From assembly GCF_021513255.1 (NCBI RefSeq), contig NZ_CP090977.1, positions 2,852,001 to 2,916,000 on the forward strand: 64,000 bases of DNA, given 5' to 3'. A program made the translations under genes and the position numbers. The DNA comes from Planococcus sp. 107-1 (lineage in GTDB: Bacteria > Bacillota > Bacilli > Bacillales_A > Planococcaceae). The notes under the pieces were generated by a model. That model did not search any database. It was not told the origin of the DNA and worked only from the letters and a program-made list of their open reading frames with translations. The first letter of the stretch is position 1. Each line of letters opens with the position of its first letter. Positions 42,170 to 50,394 of the stretch are shown here, in pieces.

Positions 42170-43261
42170 ATGAAAACCCTCTTGATGGTCGGCGGCGGCC
42201 ATGCCCATCTATACTGTTTGAGGCAATTGGTTCTTGAAGGGCTGCAGGATGTGCACATAGCCTTGATCTCCCCTTCCCGCTTCCAATACTATTCCGGAAT
42301 GTTTTCGGGATTTGCTGAAGCGTTTTACGAACTGGAAGAAATCCGGATCGATCTTCAAAAGTTGAGCGAAAAAGCAGGCATAGATTTTATCGAGGACCGG
42401 ATTGTCCACATCGATCCTGACAATAAAGAAATGATCGGAGCCAAAGGCCAGGTTTATACATATGATGCGGCCTCGTTTGATATCGGTTCTGAAACGGCTG
42501 TGCCGAATGAATGGAAAGATCTTGTTTCCTCCGTTAAACCCAACTTCCGTTTTTCAGAAACCGTCACTTCGTTTCGTGAAAGCCTCTTCCCGGCAGTTGT
42601 CGGGGGCGGTGCTTCCGGGGTGGAACTGGCATTAGCTGTTTTAGCATGGCGGAAACGGCATGGCTATTCTGAAAATGTCATCTTAGCCAGTTCTTCCCCT
42701 TTACTCGCTGCACAAGGAAAGCACATTTCAAAAAAGATCGAAGCGATCGCCAAACGCAAAGGGTTGCAGGTTCTTTCCAGTCAAACCGTGAACAATATCG
42801 ATGAACAAAGCTTTACAACGAGCAGCGGCCGAGTATATCACCGGTCAGAAATTCTTTGGCTGACGGGGCCTGCAAGCGCTGCATTGTTCCGGAATTCCAA
42901 ATTGCCGATAGACTCTTCCGGATTTTTATTGCTCAACGAATTTTTGCAGAGTGATGCCTACCCTTCTATTTTTGGTGCTGGCGATTGCGCAAGCATAAAA
43001 TCTTATCCTTCTCTTGCCAAAAATGGTGTATATGCTGTTCGGCAAGGTCCCTTGCTTTGGGGAAATCTGAAAAGTTTCCTTTTCAACCAACCGCTAAAAC
43101 CGTTTGTGCCCCAATCCCGTTTTCTATCTATCCTTTCTACTGGCAATCGGGAGGCTTTGCTTCTATATGGCAAACGATCAATTCACGGGAAGTGGCCCTG
43201 GATTTTAAAGCAGCGAATCGACCGCAAATTTATAAAGACGTATCAAAAGCTCTACAAGTAA
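42170..43261 (+). CDS. NAD(P)/FAD-dependent oxidoreductase, SelD-N-terminal-like type
   Basis: 363-residue flavoprotein. MVGGGHAHLYCLRQL, LISPSRFQYYSGMFSGFAE and ELEEIRIDLQKL match the group of oxidoreductases that in some bacteria are fused to selenide, water dikinase (TIGR03169-like). GGGASGVELALA is the NAD motif and IFGAGDCASI the second FAD motif. No selD partner is visible. Start ATG 42170 is the likeliest; GTG 42161 is also in frame. Ends before a terminator. Confidence 0.8.
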   Translation: MKTLLMVGGGHAHLYCLRQLVLEGLQDVHIALISPSRFQYYSGMFSGFAEAFYELEEIRIDLQKLSEKAGIDFIEDRIVHIDPDNKEMIGAKGQVYTYDAASFDIGSETAVPNEWKDLVSSVKPNFRFSETVTSFRESLFPAVVGGGASGVELALAVLAWRKRHGYSENVILASSSPLLAAQGKHISKKIEAIAKRKGLQVLSSQTVNNIDEQSFTTSSGRVYHRSEILWLTGPASAALFRNSKLPIDSSGFLLLNEFLQSDAYPSIFGAGDCASIKSYPSLAKNGVYAVRQGPLLWGNLKSFLFNQPLKPFVPQSRFLSILSTGNREALLLYGKRSIHGKWPWILKQRIDRKFIKTYQKLYK

Positions 43262-43287
43262 ATGCGAAATCAACATAGATGAAATTA

Positions 43288-43318
43288 GAGGCACCCTTTT
43301 AAAGGGATGCCTCTTTTT
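43288..43318 (+). terminator. Terminator after the SelD-like flavoprotein gene
   Basis: GAGGCACCCTTT-TAA-AAGGGATGCCTC followed by TTTTTG. Confidence 0.85.
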
Positions 43319-43380
43319 GAATTGTTTCGAAATCATCCCATAAATAATTAAATCTTTTTAAAATTTTCTGTTATTTATTA

Positions 43381-43399
43381 TTCACTACCTTGCACTGAA
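43381..43399 (+). promoter_or_regulatory. Putative operator 1 of padR (TTCA-N11-TGAA)
   Basis: TTCACTACCTTGCACTGAA, overlapping the -35 element TTGCAC. Shares the half sites TTCACTAC and TGAA with operator 2. Confidence 0.55.
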
Positions 43400-43418
43400 C
43401 AGTACCATATGATATATT
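43390..43418 (+). promoter_or_regulatory. Promoter of the padR operon
   Basis: TTGCAC (43390-43395), 17-bp spacer, TATATT (43413-43418). Confidence 0.7.
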
Positions 43419-43426
43419 GTTCTATA

Positions 43427-43445
43427 TTCACTACTGCACAATGAA
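43427..43445 (+). promoter_or_regulatory. Putative operator 2 of padR (TTCA-N11-TGAA)
   Basis: TTCACTACTGCACAATGAA, downstream of the -10 element. Same 19-bp plan as operator 1, centre-to-centre distance 46 bp. Confidence 0.55.
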
Positions 43446-43472
43446 TAATAGCTAAGAAAGGAGTGACTTAAC

Positions 43473-43796
43473 ATGAATGTCCAATTTAAAAAGGGTGTCT
43501 TAAATTTATGCGTATTGGTATTGCTGGAAAAGCAAGATCGATACGGGTACGAGTTGGTCCAAAAAATATCAGACCGCATCTCCATTTCGGAAGGGGCTGT
43601 ATACCCTTTATTGCGAAGACTGACGAAAGAAGGCTATTTCACGACCTATTTGCAGGAATCTTCCGAAGGCCCTCCGAGAAAATACTACACCTTAACAGAA
43701 GCTGGCCGAACTTATCTTACAGAGCAATTAACGGAATGGAAAAGTTTTACCGAAGGCGTCAACCAATTGATCGAGGAGGGAATTTCCAATGACTGA
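43473..43796 (+). CDS. PadR family transcriptional regulator
   Basis: 107-residue winged-helix protein with the PadR N-terminal domain: [38 protein letters not shown] and [14 protein letters not shown]. PadR-s2 class (short C-terminal helix). ATG 43473 has GAAAGGAG upstream. It overlaps the following DUF1700/DUF4097 gene by 8 bp, so they are one operon. Two TTCA-N11-TGAA sites around its promoter suggest self-repression. Confidence 0.92.
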   Translation: MNVQFKKGVLNLCVLVLLEKQDRYGYELVQKISDRISISEGAVYPLLRRLTKEGYFTTYLQESSEGPPRKYYTLTEAGRTYLTEQLTEWKSFTEGVNQLIEEGISND

Positions 43797-44817
43797 ACAC
43801 CAATTTCTTTTAGAACTAGAAGCGGCTTTGCAGCCATTGCCAAAAGAAGAACGCAATGACATTTCTCAGGATATTCGCGAGTACTTTTCAAATGGCAGGC
43901 GTGATGGAAAACAGGACGAAGAAATCGCTGCTGAACTTGGAACGCCATCAGAAATCGCCAAAGAATTGATTGCCGCTTTTGACTTTAGCCAAGTTGAAGA
44001 AAAACCGAAACCAGTAAACCTATCGAAAGACGAATTCGATAAAGTCGATATACAAATCGATAACGGCACATTGGAAATCGGATTATCCAAAGACGGGGAA
44101 ATGCATGTGGATGTTGAAGATAAAGGCTATAACCAGCAATTATTTGTTGATATCCTAGACCGGACATTGGTCATCACTTTAAAAGAGGAAGTAAAAAAAT
44201 GGGGGATTTTCAGTTTTACGATCAATACAAAATCGCCGCAAGTACGCGTTCAACTTCCCTCTAAACTATACGATTCATTGAAAATAATAACGGATAACGG
44301 GAGAATCTACGGCGCCGATCTGGAAAGCATTATTTTATCCGCCAAATCGGATAACGGCAGCATCTGCTTTGAAGATGCCAAAACAGCCGATTTGAATATC
44401 CGTTCTGATAATGGGGCTTTGAAATTAAAATCGTGTCGGACAGAGAAAGTTGAAATGAAATCGGATAACGGCAAAATTGAACTAGAGAATATTGCTGCGG
44501 AACAAGTCAGACTCAAATCCGATAATGGCAGCATCTTAATGGACAATGTCGATGGAAAAATTTCAGCAGAAAGCGACAATGGCCGAATCAGGCTGTATAC
44601 GTCTAACCTTGATCGGGACATCACTTTGAAAACGGATAACGGCGGCATTACCGTTGAAACTTCCGAAGAACCGACGAACGCTTCCATCCATGCCCATAAG
44701 GATTATGGAAAAGCAAAAATTTTCGGCGTAAAAAGCAACCATACTGTATACGGTGCTGGCCAAAACTCCATCATTCTAAAAACCGATAATGGCAGCATCG
44801 AAGTAAAAAAATCATAA
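43789..44817 (+). CDS. DUF1700 plus DUF4097 protein
   Basis: 342 residues. The N-terminal 60 residues ([20 protein letters not shown], then [14 protein letters not shown]) are DUF1700-like, which usually accompanies PadR. The rest is a DUF4097 beta-helix-like domain with at least eight near-repeats of the motif (S/T)-D-N-G-x-I every 18-22 residues, each likely one turn of a parallel beta-helix. No transmembrane segment is visible, unlike most DUF1700 proteins. Start ATG has GGAGGGAATTTCC before it. Function unknown; bacitracin- or envelope-stress-linked in other species only by association. Confidence 0.82.
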   Translation: MTEHQFLLELEAALQPLPKEERNDISQDIREYFSNGRRDGKQDEEIAAELGTPSEIAKELIAAFDFSQVEEKPKPVNLSKDEFDKVDIQIDNGTLEIGLSKDGEMHVDVEDKGYNQQLFVDILDRTLVITLKEEVKKWGIFSFTINTKSPQVRVQLPSKLYDSLKIITDNGRIYGADLESIILSAKSDNGSICFEDAKTADLNIRSDNGALKLKSCRTEKVEMKSDNGKIELENIAAEQVRLKSDNGSILMDNVDGKISAESDNGRIRLYTSNLDRDITLKTDNGGITVETSEEPTNASIHAHKDYGKAKIFGVKSNHTVYGAGQNSIILKTDNGSIEVKKS

Positions 44818-44830
44818 GCTTTCTGTTTCA

Positions 44831-44857
44831 GCCGCTGAATCCCAGCGGTTTTTTTTG
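44831..44857 (+). terminator. Terminator after the DUF4097 gene
   Basis: CCGCTG-AATCC-CAGCGG followed by TTTTTTTTG; it ends at the stop codon of the converging patatin gene. Confidence 0.85.
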
Positions 44858-45706
44858 TCACGAATGGATAAAATGCTTGATTTCCTCCAATTTCCGCTCT
44901 GTATCTTGATAGCCTAATTCATAGAGTTCTGTCAGCTTTTCAACATCCCGTTCCATCCCCTTCATTTTTATGAATCTTGAAGGTTGGATGACGATTGCTT
45001 TTCCTTCCTCTTCCAGCTGCTCGATAAATTCCATTGTTTCGTTGTAGCGGAGATACCAATTTTCCATACTTTTGATGATGCCAGGGAACTGGCGGTAAAG
45101 AGCCGGCATTAAACGAGCGAAAGAGTTCCTTTTTTTCCGGTAGCCTTTTTCTTTTGTTAACACGATAATCGGTTTTGCCACTCCGTCCTCAAGCGCTTTT
45201 CGGATAGGGATTGGATCTGCAACGCCGCCATCCATTAACAGGCGGCCTTCAAATTCTACAGGCTTTGCCATAAAAGGCAAGGAACTGGATGCCCGGACAA
45301 TGGACAAAACATCTTCCGGATGATCCCGTTTTGCAAAATAGACGGCTTCGCCTGTCATGCAGTCGGTGGTTCCGACAACAAATTCTTCCGTCGCTTTTTG
45401 AAAGCCAGCATAATCGAACGGCACAAGCCGATTTGGTATTTCATCAAAGATTAAATTCATGCCAAACAACTCTCTTTTCAACAATAAATTCTTTACCGAA
45501 ATATAGTCAGGGTGCTGGACATAGCCGATGGTGACTTCACGGTTTCTTCCCATTTGACGGGAAACATAAGACGCGGCATTGCATGCTCCTGCAGAGACGC
45601 CAATGATATAGTCCACAAAAACTTCTTCCTCCAGAAACCGTTCTAAAACCCCTCCTGTATAGACCCCTCTCATGCCCCCACCTTCTAAAATCAACCCGCT
45701 TTTCAT
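44858..45706 (-). CDS. Patatin-like phospholipase
   Basis: 282-residue lipid acyl hydrolase of the YlbK/RssA type. Oxyanion glycine loop LEGGGMRGVYTGGVL, nucleophile G-x-S-x-G in IGVSAGACN, catalytic Asp in MDGGVADPIPI. The upstream ATG-like codons at 45730 lie in the terminator of the next gene; AAAGGACGG lies before ATG 45706. No signal peptide, so cytoplasmic or membrane-surface. Confidence 0.9.
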   Translation of the reverse strand: MKSGLILEGGGMRGVYTGGVLERFLEEEVFVDYIIGVSAGACNAASYVSRQMGRNREVTIGYVQHPDYISVKNLLLKRELFGMNLIFDEIPNRLVPFDYAGFQKATEEFVVGTTDCMTGEAVYFAKRDHPEDVLSIVRASSSLPFMAKPVEFEGRLLMDGGVADPIPIRKALEDGVAKPIIVLTKEKGYRKKRNSFARLMPALYRQFPGIIKSMENWYLRYNETMEFIEQLEEEGKAIVIQPSRFIKMKGMERDVEKLTELYELGYQDTERKLEEIKHFIHS

Positions 45707-45728
45707 GGTACACCGTCCTTTCTTGTGC

Positions 45729-45756
45729 AAAAAAAGCCGGCAAATTTTGCCGGCCT
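45729..45756 (-). terminator. Terminator after the SRAP-domain gene
   Basis: On the minus strand GCCGGCAAA-ATT-TGCCGGC followed by TTTTTTT. It lies between the SRAP gene and the patatin gene start. Confidence 0.85.
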
Positions 45757-45760
45757 GCTT

Positions 45761-46438
45761 TCACCCTATTTTCTTGATTAATTCCGGCCCATTGTTTTTC
45801 GGGGAATTTACCGCTTCCGAAACTTCATAAGCTTCCATTTCCTCTGCATTAAACGGTTTCAATAACTCTCCAAGTATCTCCGGATCTTGCACTTTTGGAT
45901 CCAGCCATATTTTCTCAGCTTCTTTCGTTAACACCACAGGCATACGGTCATGGATGGTCGCCATCAAATCATTCGGTTTGGTCGTTAAAATCGAACATGT
46001 ATTTACCGTCTTTCCATCCGCGGACTTCCAGGATTCCCATAAAGCCGCAAAGGCAAACGGTTCTTCCGATTTCAACTTTATGCGCATCGGCGTCTTCCCG
46101 GAGTCATTCCGCTGCCATTCGAAGAAAGAATCCGCTACTACAAGACAACGTTTTTTCTTGAACGCATTGCGGAAACTCGGCTTTTCAGCTGCAGTTTCCG
46201 CTCGTGCATTAATCATTTTATAGCCCACTTTTTCATCTTTGGCCCATGGCGGGATCAATCCCCATCTAAGCAAACCCAGCCGGTTTTTCGAGCCATCGTT
46301 AACGACGGCCAGAACTTGGTGGCTTGGCGCAATATTATAGCTTGGTTGGTAGTCCTCTTCAAGGACAGTTGCTTCTTCGATGTCGAAACGCTGCAATATG
46401 GCATTGTAGTCCGCATATAACGAATATCTTCCACACAT
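45761..46438 (-). CDS. SOS response-associated peptidase (SRAP, YedK/HMCES type)
   Basis: 225 residues. The catalytic Cys2 (MCGRYSLYAD) forms a thiazolidine link with abasic sites in single-stranded DNA in characterised members, protecting them from nucleases. Conserved segments YNIAPSHQVLAV, RWGLIPPWAKDEKVGYKMINARAET and MPVVL near His complete the active site. ATG 46438 is required as start because Met1 must be removed. AAGAAGGGGTTCAAT lies upstream. Confidence 0.93.
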   Translation of the reverse strand: MCGRYSLYADYNAILQRFDIEEATVLEEDYQPSYNIAPSHQVLAVVNDGSKNRLGLLRWGLIPPWAKDEKVGYKMINARAETAAEKPSFRNAFKKKRCLVVADSFFEWQRNDSGKTPMRIKLKSEEPFAFAALWESWKSADGKTVNTCSILTTKPNDLMATIHDRMPVVLTKEAEKIWLDPKVQDPEILGELLKPFNAEEMEAYEVSEAVNSPKNNGPELIKKIG

Positions 46439-46529
46439 ATTGAACCCCTTCTTTCAGCGAAATGCTGTTTCTTATCATTTAATATAACAGAATTGTCTGT
46501 TTTCTGTTATTTTAATCTTTCTTATCCGC

Positions 46530-48017
46530 TTATACATTGACCGCATCCCCTGTAAAAAAACGATACTGGTTTTTGCCGTAATTTTTTGATTCATATAAAG
46601 CAAGGTCCGCTTTTTTATATAAAGTTTCCGCATCATCATTTTCTTGGCCGAAGGCGATGCCAATACTGACCGTAACATCAATTGCATCTGTCCCCGGCTC
46701 TTGGAGCATCAGGGTCCGCATTTCACGGATCAAAAGCGAAGCAGTGCGTTCGATCATTTCCTGATTCGCCTCCGGAAAAATAACCGCAAACTCATCCCCG
46801 CCAAGCCTTGCTGCTACAATTTCTTTTCCGGCGTGGTGCTGGATGATTGCGGCTGTCCGCATTAAAAAACCGTCTCCGCCGTCGTGGCCAAGAAAATCAT
46901 TGACGAGCTTAAAATTATCTAAATCCATCATCATCAAAACGGGCTTGCTGTCTTTTTTCTGCAAAAGTGTTTTCAAGCTGTCATCAAATGCCGCCCGGTT
47001 TTTAAGACCCGTTAAGCTATCATGGAAGGCTAAGTAAACCGGGCGCGCCAGCCAATGGGCAATTAGATAGGAAAGAATGATTGCCATTGCCAAAATGAGG
47101 AGCAGCGACCAAATGAAGTTTTGCTTGTATTCCAGCGACATCGCTTTCAGTTCTTTATCATTTCGGACCATTTCAATGATCCGCTGGACTGGCATTCCTT
47201 GGCCATTCAAAGCCGTATAAGGAATATAGCGGTAGAACGCTTTCTCGCCTGCCCATTCCCCTTCAGCTTCCACCGTCTTTCCATTCGCTATGATATTTTC
47301 AAAAATCGCCTTTTTGGAATCGTCAATAACTGGATTGCCGCTGTCTTCGATGGTTCTGGCACCATCAACCAACGAACCGTCTGTTTCATAAATTTGTATG
47401 TCATCCAATGAATCGTGGGCAGAAACCAGTTCGTCTGCAGCAACCAAAAAGTTGAACGTGCGGTATATGGTTTTATCACTTAAAGAATAGGCGAGAATAA
47501 ATAAATATTCATGATCTGGTGAAGGCACATAGCCATACTTCTTAATTTCCCCATCTTTTTGCTGAAGCTTCATAGCGTCCTCCACAAAAGTTAAGCCATT
47601 TCGCCGTTCATTGAGAATGGGAAAATACTGTTCATCCACTCGTTCTTCCACGGATAAATCCGTGCTTCGGACCATCTTATTTTGGTCATCAATTATATAA
47701 ATATCCATATTGAACTTCTGCTTTAAGACAACAAAATCCCAGCTCTTTACATCCGGATTCTCTGAATAGCGTTTAAGCAATTCTTCGCTATTCCATTTCA
47801 TGCGGTCTGTAATTTCCGTATCAAACAATTCGTAGGCGCCGTCTACAGATTTCAATGCATTGACAACTGTTTCCTCTACTAATTGCAGTTTCTCAGAATG
47901 TTCTCTCCCAGCAAGCTTTTCCATTTGTCGAAAGTTTAGGAAGGCTATAGAAAAAGAAACCATTATCGAAAATACAAGAATGATTAACGTTAAGCGTATT
48001 TTGAAATTCCGGATCAT
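46530..48017 (-). CDS. Membrane GGDEF-domain diguanylate cyclase
   Basis: 495-residue signalling protein. Two transmembrane segments (about residues 8-30 and 300-325) enclose a long extracytoplasmic sensor domain with a Cache-like pattern (VVLKQKFNMDIYIIDDQNKM). The C-terminal GGDEF domain has RLGGDEFAVIF and FHDSLTGLKNRAAFDD, so it should make cyclic di-GMP. The inhibitory RxxD site five residues before GGDEF is replaced by AGKE, so product inhibition may be lost. ATG 48017 has AGAGGGGGC upstream. Confidence 0.9.
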   Translation of the reverse strand: MIRNFKIRLTLIILVFSIMVSFSIAFLNFRQMEKLAGREHSEKLQLVEETVVNALKSVDGAYELFDTEITDRMKWNSEELLKRYSENPDVKSWDFVVLKQKFNMDIYIIDDQNKMVRSTDLSVEERVDEQYFPILNERRNGLTFVEDAMKLQQKDGEIKKYGYVPSPDHEYLFILAYSLSDKTIYRTFNFLVAADELVSAHDSLDDIQIYETDGSLVDGARTIEDSGNPVIDDSKKAIFENIIANGKTVEAEGEWAGEKAFYRYIPYTALNGQGMPVQRIIEMVRNDKELKAMSLEYKQNFIWSLLLILAMAIILSYLIAHWLARPVYLAFHDSLTGLKNRAAFDDSLKTLLQKKDSKPVLMMMDLDNFKLVNDFLGHDGGDGFLMRTAAIIQHHAGKEIVAARLGGDEFAVIFPEANQEMIERTASLLIREMRTLMLQEPGTDAIDVTVSIGIAFGQENDDAETLYKKADLALYESKNYGKNQYRFFTGDAVNV

Positions 48018-48319
48018 TTTATAGCCCCCTCTCACTAATTCAAAACTACCAAGACTATTATACTATCTAATTTACAAATTAGAACGATTTTTATTTTGAA
48101 TTTTCCACTTTATTATTATGCCTCTTTCTTTTTTTAATTCTTATAATCAAGAAATTATTTTTCGGCAACGAAATCTTTGATTTTCATAAAAACTTCAAAT
48201 CTTTTGGCAATACTTTAGCCCATTAGACGTAAAAGCCTAACGAAACGGCTGTCTTTGCCCCTTTCCGAACGAAAGAGTGGTATAATATAAATATCATTAG
48301 TTTTAATAGGAGGAATTAC
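48018..48319. other. AT-rich divergent intergenic region
   Basis: About 300 bp between the GGDEF gene and the 48320 gene. An extended -10 element TGGTATAAT (48278-48286) serves the plus-strand gene; no good -35. The rest is AT-rich, with nothing recognisable apart from the upstream region of the GGDEF gene. Confidence 0.55.
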
Positions 48320-48751
48320 ATGGCTACTGCACGAGAAATGAGTCTGGTCAATAAAGATTTTCTGATAGAAGAACTTGGGCTGAAACAGCAAGGAAACTCA
48401 ACTATCTTTACGAACGAAGATTGTTTTGTATTATCGCCGTCGGTTCAGCGTTACGAAAAGGGATTTGATATCAGTGAATTCAACTTGGCTAAGTTTGATC
48501 CTGAGCGTCAGCAAGGCTTTTTGATCGTACGGTATATGGATACCTTTTTAATGGCAAAACTTGAAAGTTTCCGGACAAAAATGATGCCTCCAGAATTGCA
48601 GATCAAAAAGAAAAATACGAAGCCGCATTGGAAGTTCACTGTCGCTGAGAACCCTGCTTACCATCTGGTGAATACGCAAAACAAAGAACTTCGCTACCGG
48701 CTGCAAGAGCCTTCAAAAAAGCAAATCATTTCATTCTTTAAAAAAATATAA
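48320..48751 (+). CDS. Hypothetical protein
   Basis: 143-residue soluble protein, no signal peptide. Starts MATAREMSLVNKDFLIEELG, with FDISEFNLAKFDPERQQGFL in the middle and a basic C-terminus (EPSKKQIISFFKKI). GGAGG lies 8 nt before ATG 48320. I do not recognise the family. Monocistronic with an extended -10 promoter and a strong terminator. Confidence 0.7.
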   Translation: MATAREMSLVNKDFLIEELGLKQQGNSTIFTNEDCFVLSPSVQRYEKGFDISEFNLAKFDPERQQGFLIVRYMDTFLMAKLESFRTKMMPPELQIKKKNTKPHWKFTVAENPAYHLVNTQNKELRYRLQEPSKKQIISFFKKI

Positions 48752-48756
48752 ACCTG

Positions 48757-48789
48757 TCCCGCAATGAACGATATTGCGGGATTTTTTTG
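48757..48789 (+). terminator. Terminator after the 48320 gene
   Basis: TCCCGCAAT-GAACGAT-ATTGCGGGA followed by TTTTTTT. Confidence 0.9.
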
Positions 48790-48834
48790 TAAATAGCTGC
48801 ATAATAATTGCTGCCTCCCATTTTCTTTCCATTA

Positions 48835-48872
48835 AAAAAGCGAAGCATCCATTTCGGATGCTTCGCTTTCTC
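48835..48872 (-). terminator. Terminator after the 62-residue protein gene
   Basis: On the minus strand AAGCGAAGCATCC-GAAAT-GGATGCTTCGCTTTTTT. 16-bp perfect arms, T-run on minus. Confidence 0.88.
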
Positions 48873-48874
48873 GT

Positions 48875-49063
48875 TTAGTTCTCTTCCGACTCACCGATTG
48901 GATTTTGTTCATCGCCAATTCCTTCATTGCTGTGAGCCCCTCTTTTTTCCATTTCTTCGCCGTCTTCTGCAGATTCTTGCTCAATGCTTTCGTACTCTTC
49001 GCGCTGTCTCCGGTTTCCTTCTTGTCGTGGATGTCTGCCATTAGAAAAATCATCTTTGCCCAT
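48875..49063 (-). CDS. Small acidic, hydrophilic protein
   Basis: 62 residues starting MGKDDFSNGRHPRQEGNRRQ and ending QNPIGESEEN, Glu-rich with no hydrophobic segment; predicted disordered. AAAGGAGG lies 7 nt before ATG 49063. The alternative minus frame of 96 residues (48832-49122) has no ribosome-binding site and reads through the terminator. A sigma-B promoter of good quality lies upstream. Family not recognised. Confidence 0.72.
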   Translation of the reverse strand: MGKDDFSNGRHPRQEGNRRQREEYESIEQESAEDGEEMEKRGAHSNEGIGDEQNPIGESEEN

Positions 49064-49095
49064 AATTTTTCCTCCTTTACCCATTTTGTAAGAGT

Positions 49096-49120
49096 ATTCC
49101 CGTCTAAACTTCTATAAAAC
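49096..49120 (-). promoter_or_regulatory. Sigma-B-like promoter of the 62-residue protein gene
   Basis: On the minus strand GTTTTA (49120-49115), 13-bp spacer, GGGAAT (49101-49096), 33 bp before the start codon. Confidence 0.7.
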
Positions 49121-49130
49121 AACGATTTCC

Positions 49131-49610
49131 TTAAAAATAAGAAAGGAAAATATCATAGCCGAAATAGACGACCAAAACAGAAAGAGCTGCAAAAACAAAG
49201 TACTCGACTGTCCCCCCTGTGGTTGTAGTAACCGGAAAGCGAACCGTCACTTTCAGCGGGAAGAATAGCTTAATGCCATTCTTTGTTGCCATGTCCAATA
49301 CATAATGGCTCGCCATGCCGACAAGCAGCCCCGCCGTAATCGCCTCGTTGGCGGTAAAAGAATTAAATAAGATGGCAATCAGCACTAAAAACAAAAGGCT
49401 GTGCGTAAAAGTGCGATGCCCGAATAATTTATTGACCACTTTTGAAAGAAGCGGAAACGTTCTTCCAATTTTACTGCCTCCGTGGCAAATATCCGGCAAA
49501 ATTGCACCTGCCACTCCAGATATGAGCAGAACGACAGGATCATAATTTGTGATTTGGGCAAAAGCAAGACTTGCTGCAATACCGCCTGTGATGTGTGTTT
49601 TCCCTGTCAT
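49131..49610 (-). CDS. YdjM-like membrane metal-dependent hydrolase (DUF457)
   Basis: Membrane protein of 159 residues with four hydrophobic segments. Metal-binding His/Asp patterns MTGKTHITGG, LPDICHGGS, GHRTFTHSLL and SHYVLDMATKNG mark the LexA-controlled YdjM/YfhO-type family (DUF457). ATG 49610 has AAAAAGGGGAATAATAGCGC upstream. Function unknown; it lies between a sigma-B-like unit and the YfbR-like gene. Confidence 0.82.
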   Translation of the reverse strand: MTGKTHITGGIAASLAFAQITNYDPVVLLISGVAGAILPDICHGGSKIGRTFPLLSKVVNKLFGHRTFTHSLLFLVLIAILFNSFTANEAITAGLLVGMASHYVLDMATKNGIKLFFPLKVTVRFPVTTTTGGTVEYFVFAALSVLVVYFGYDIFLSYF

Positions 49611-49703
49611 GCGCTATTATTCCCCTTTTTTTAGAATGTCTATTTCATTATACGCAAAATGGGGTATGGTGTTGATATAGAAAATAATAAAGGAGTCGAG
49701 GGA

Positions 49704-50330
49704 ATGGGAATTCATAAGTTTTTTACTTCATTAAACGATTTGGAGCGGATTATCCGCGCGCCCGGAAGATTCAAATTCGAAGAACACAATGTAGCGGCGC
49801 ATTCATGGAAAGTCAGCCAATACGCATTGTTCTTCGCTACGATCGAAGAACGCGATGGCCAAACCATCGACTGGAAATCCTTGTATGAAAAAACGATCAA
49901 CCATGACTTTGCCGAAGTTTTTATCGGAGACATTAAGACACCGGTTAAACATTCATCTCCGGAATTAAAAGAAATGATTGCGAAAGTCGAAGAAGGCATG
50001 ATGGAAAAATTCATTTTGCGCGAAATTCCCGAAGAATTTCAGGAAGTGTTTTTCGATCGGATGAAGGAAGGAAAAGATGCAACCATTGAAGGGCGCCTGC
50101 TTGAAATGGCTGATAAGCTGGATCAATTCTATGAGTCGTTTGCGGAATTGAAAAGAGGCAATGCGGACAAGGAATTTGTCGCCATGTACCGCATTGCCTT
50201 AAAAAAACTGTTGGCCATCCCGTTAAGAGCAAGCGTCACTTATTTCCGTGAAGTGATGCTTGACGATGTAATCAGCGAAGAAACCGTCATTGATATTAAA
50301 GAGATCACCCGCCAAGTGCTCGAGGATTAA
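49704..50330 (+). CDS. YfbR-like HD-domain 5'-nucleotidase
   Basis: 208-residue HD hydrolase. EHNVAAHSWKVSQYALFF and INHDFAEVFIGDIKTPVKH give the metal-binding His, HD and later Asp residues. YfbR is a deoxyribonucleoside 5'-monophosphatase. The frame opens earlier (49659), but AAAGGAG lies before ATG 49704. Divergent from the YdjM-like gene. Confidence 0.87.
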   Translation: MGIHKFFTSLNDLERIIRAPGRFKFEEHNVAAHSWKVSQYALFFATIEERDGQTIDWKSLYEKTINHDFAEVFIGDIKTPVKHSSPELKEMIAKVEEGMMEKFILREIPEEFQEVFFDRMKEGKDATIEGRLLEMADKLDQFYESFAELKRGNADKEFVAMYRIALKKLLAIPLRASVTYFREVMLDDVISEETVIDIKEITRQVLED

Positions 50331-50394
50331 AGGGAGTTCCTTGTGTATTTCCGAGTTAAATTATGTTAAATTTATAATAATACCAAAAAACCTC

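Noticed and set aside
48832..49122. 96-codon minus-strand frame overlapping the 62-residue protein
   Set aside because: No Shine-Dalgarno; it runs into the terminator and over the sigma-B element.
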